Shown here in pieces: positions 11,291 to 12,252 of a DNA stretch of 12,252 nucleotides (position 1 is its first letter; every line of letters begins with the position of its first letter). Below the pieces are notes generated by a model. It searched no databases. It was not told the DNA's origin and saw only the letters and a list, made by a program, of their open reading frames with translations. A program made the position numbers and the translations under genes. The DNA is from Micrococcaceae bacterium UBA6021 (GTDB taxonomy: Bacteria; Actinomycetota; Actinomycetes; Actinomycetales; Micrococcaceae): assembly GCA_002427975.1 (NCBI GenBank), contig DIZT01000130.1, positions 3,008-15,259 on the forward strand, in the 5' to 3' direction.

Positions 11291-12252
11291 ATGACCGAAG
11301 TAGTGGACCGCCCCACCGGCCGGAACGCCGCCGTAACCAATACAGCCGTATCCACCACAGCCGCAACCAAAACAGCCGCAGCGGGCCCGGCCGCCCACCG
11401 GCAACCGGCAGCGCAGCCCGCCGTCGACGTTGCCGCCCTTGGCGAGCAGCTCCTGGGCAAATGGGCGGACGCCCGCCGGCACTCGCGCGCGCTGGCAAGC
11501 AACCCTGCACTGCACAAGACCGAAGGCCTGACGCACACCGAACACCGGAAGCGGACCTTCGGACAGTTGAAGTTCCTCGTGGAAAACAGCGCCGTGCACC
11601 GGGCCTTCCCGGCGGCACTGGGCGGTTCCGATGATCACGGCGGCAACGTGGCGGGGTTCGAGGAACTGGTCACCGCCGACCCGTCCCTGCAGATCAAGGC
11701 CGGTGTCCAGTGGGGCCTCTTCGGCTCGGCGGTGATGCACCTGGGCACGCAGGAGCACCACACCAAATGGCTGCCAGGCATCATGAGCCTGGAGATCCCC
11801 GGCTGCTTCGCCATGACGGAGACCGGCCACGGCTCCGATGTGGCCAGCATTGCCACCACGGCGACGTACGACGCCGAAACCCAGGAATTTGTGATCCACA
11901 CACCCTTCCGGGCTGCGTGGAAGGACTACATCGGCAACGCGGCAATCGACGGCCTCGGCGCCGTCGTCTTCGCCCAACTCGTGACCAAAGGCGTCAACCA
12001 CGGCGTGCATGCGTTCTACGTTGACCTCAGGGATCCCAAGACCAAGGAATTCATGCCCGGGATCGGCGGCGAGGACGACGGCGTCAAAGGCGGCCTCAAC
12101 GGGATCGACAACGGCCGGCTGCATTTCGACCACGTCCGCATCCCCCGCGCAAACCTCCTGAACCGCTACGGCGATGTGGCACCCGACGGGACCTACAGCT
12201 CGTCCATCGCCAGCCCCGGCCGCCGCTTCTTCACCATGCTGGGAACCCTTGT
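11291..12252 (+). CDS. Acyl-CoA oxidase/dehydrogenase family protein (3' truncated by window)
   Basis: The first 320 residues are present and the frame is open to the window end. ATG 11291 has AAGGA 7 bases upstream. Residues 11-46 are an Ala/Thr/Pro-rich low-complexity extension. The catalytic fold then begins: THTEHRKRTFGQLKFL (81-96), the FAD/substrate loop CFAMTETGHGSDVASIATTA (172-191), TPFRAAWKDYIGNAA (204-218), VTKGVNHGVHAFYVDLRD (231-248), GGLNGIDNGRLHFDHVRIPR (267-286) and ASPGRRFFTMLGTL (307-320). These features fit the acyl-CoA oxidase (ACOX) branch better than FadE dehydrogenases. The family oxidises acyl-CoA to trans-2-enoyl-CoA, which the MaoC enzyme next door could use. It lies 53 bp after tetR and is probably cotranscribed with it. 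The oxidase versus dehydrogenase choice depends on the missing C-terminus. Confidence 0.9.
   Translation, partial: MTEVVDRPTGRNAAVTNTAVSTTAATKTAAAGPAAHRQPAAQPAVDVAALGEQLLGKWADARRHSRALASNPALHKTEGLTHTEHRKRTFGQLKFLVENSAVHRAFPAALGGSDDHGGNVAGFEELVTADPSLQIKAGVQWGLFGSAVMHLGTQEHHTKWLPGIMSLEIPGCFAMTETGHGSDVASIATTATYDAETQEFVIHTPFRAAWKDYIGNAAIDGLGAVVFAQLVTKGVNHGVHAFYVDLRDPKTKEFMPGIGGEDDGVKGGLNGIDNGRLHFDHVRIPRANLLNRYGDVAPDGTYSSSIASPGRRFFTMLGTL

Noticed and set aside
1..12252. CRISPR array, toxin-antitoxin pair or named defence system
   Set aside because: No regularly spaced repeats, Cas-like genes or paired toxin/antitoxin ORFs were seen. The small coupled ORFs at 2083-2559 were considered as a pair, but the first is frameshifted and neither shows toxin or antitoxin motifs.

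Overview
The window looks like chromosomal DNA of a high-GC actinobacterium, most likely Arthrobacter, Pseudarthrobacter or a close relative in the Micrococcaceae. The evidence is the GC-rich third codon positions, a DUF4193 protein, an actinobacterial accessory protein with a KGxxxGGQFA start, and a MaoC/FabG4-type reductase/thiolase cluster resembling Mycobacterium tuberculosis Rv0241c-Rv0243. All family assignments come from reading the sequence, not from a search. The left edge is an assembly edge: bases 1-16 are the end of the Tn5/Nextera mosaic end, not genomic DNA.

Positions 17 to about 2010 look like the end of an integrated mobile element. They hold the tail of one gene translationally coupled to an unrecognised 284-aa KGxxxGGQFA protein, a hairpin terminator, about 460 bp without a convincing gene, a leftward excisionase-like winged-helix gene, a cluster of short direct repeats, and then only the T arm and 3' acceptor strand of a tRNA followed by a strong terminator. 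A tRNA 3' end without its 5' half is what an attachment site looks like after tRNA-targeted integration. No integrase is visible in the window. To the right, host-like sequence begins with a frameshifted small membrane-protein remnant and a coupled 63-aa ORF.

Positions 2763-6845 are ordinary actinobacterial genes: DUF4193 (rightward), YqeY (leftward) with a terminator hairpin shared between them, a divergent M50-type membrane peptidase, a beta-lactamase-fold serine hydrolase and a FUSC-family membrane protein.

Positions 6842-12252 form the metabolic core. A leftward operon encodes a thiolase, a two-domain FabG4-like ketoacyl reductase/hydroxyacyl dehydrogenase and a double-hotdog MaoC dehydratase. 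A divergent rightward pair encodes a TetR regulator and an acyl-CoA oxidase that runs off the right end. Together the four enzymes can make a full beta-oxidation cycle passing through the (R)-3-hydroxyacyl intermediate. Between the two arms lies a perfect 14-5-14 inverted repeat that contains a mirrored pair of -10 boxes, one for each direction, so a single TetR operator could switch both arms.

Several genes (excisionase, serine hydrolase, FUSC, tetR) lack a well-placed Shine-Dalgarno but have a TANNNT box 6 or 7 bases before the start codon, which suggests leaderless transcripts. This was used to choose their starts.
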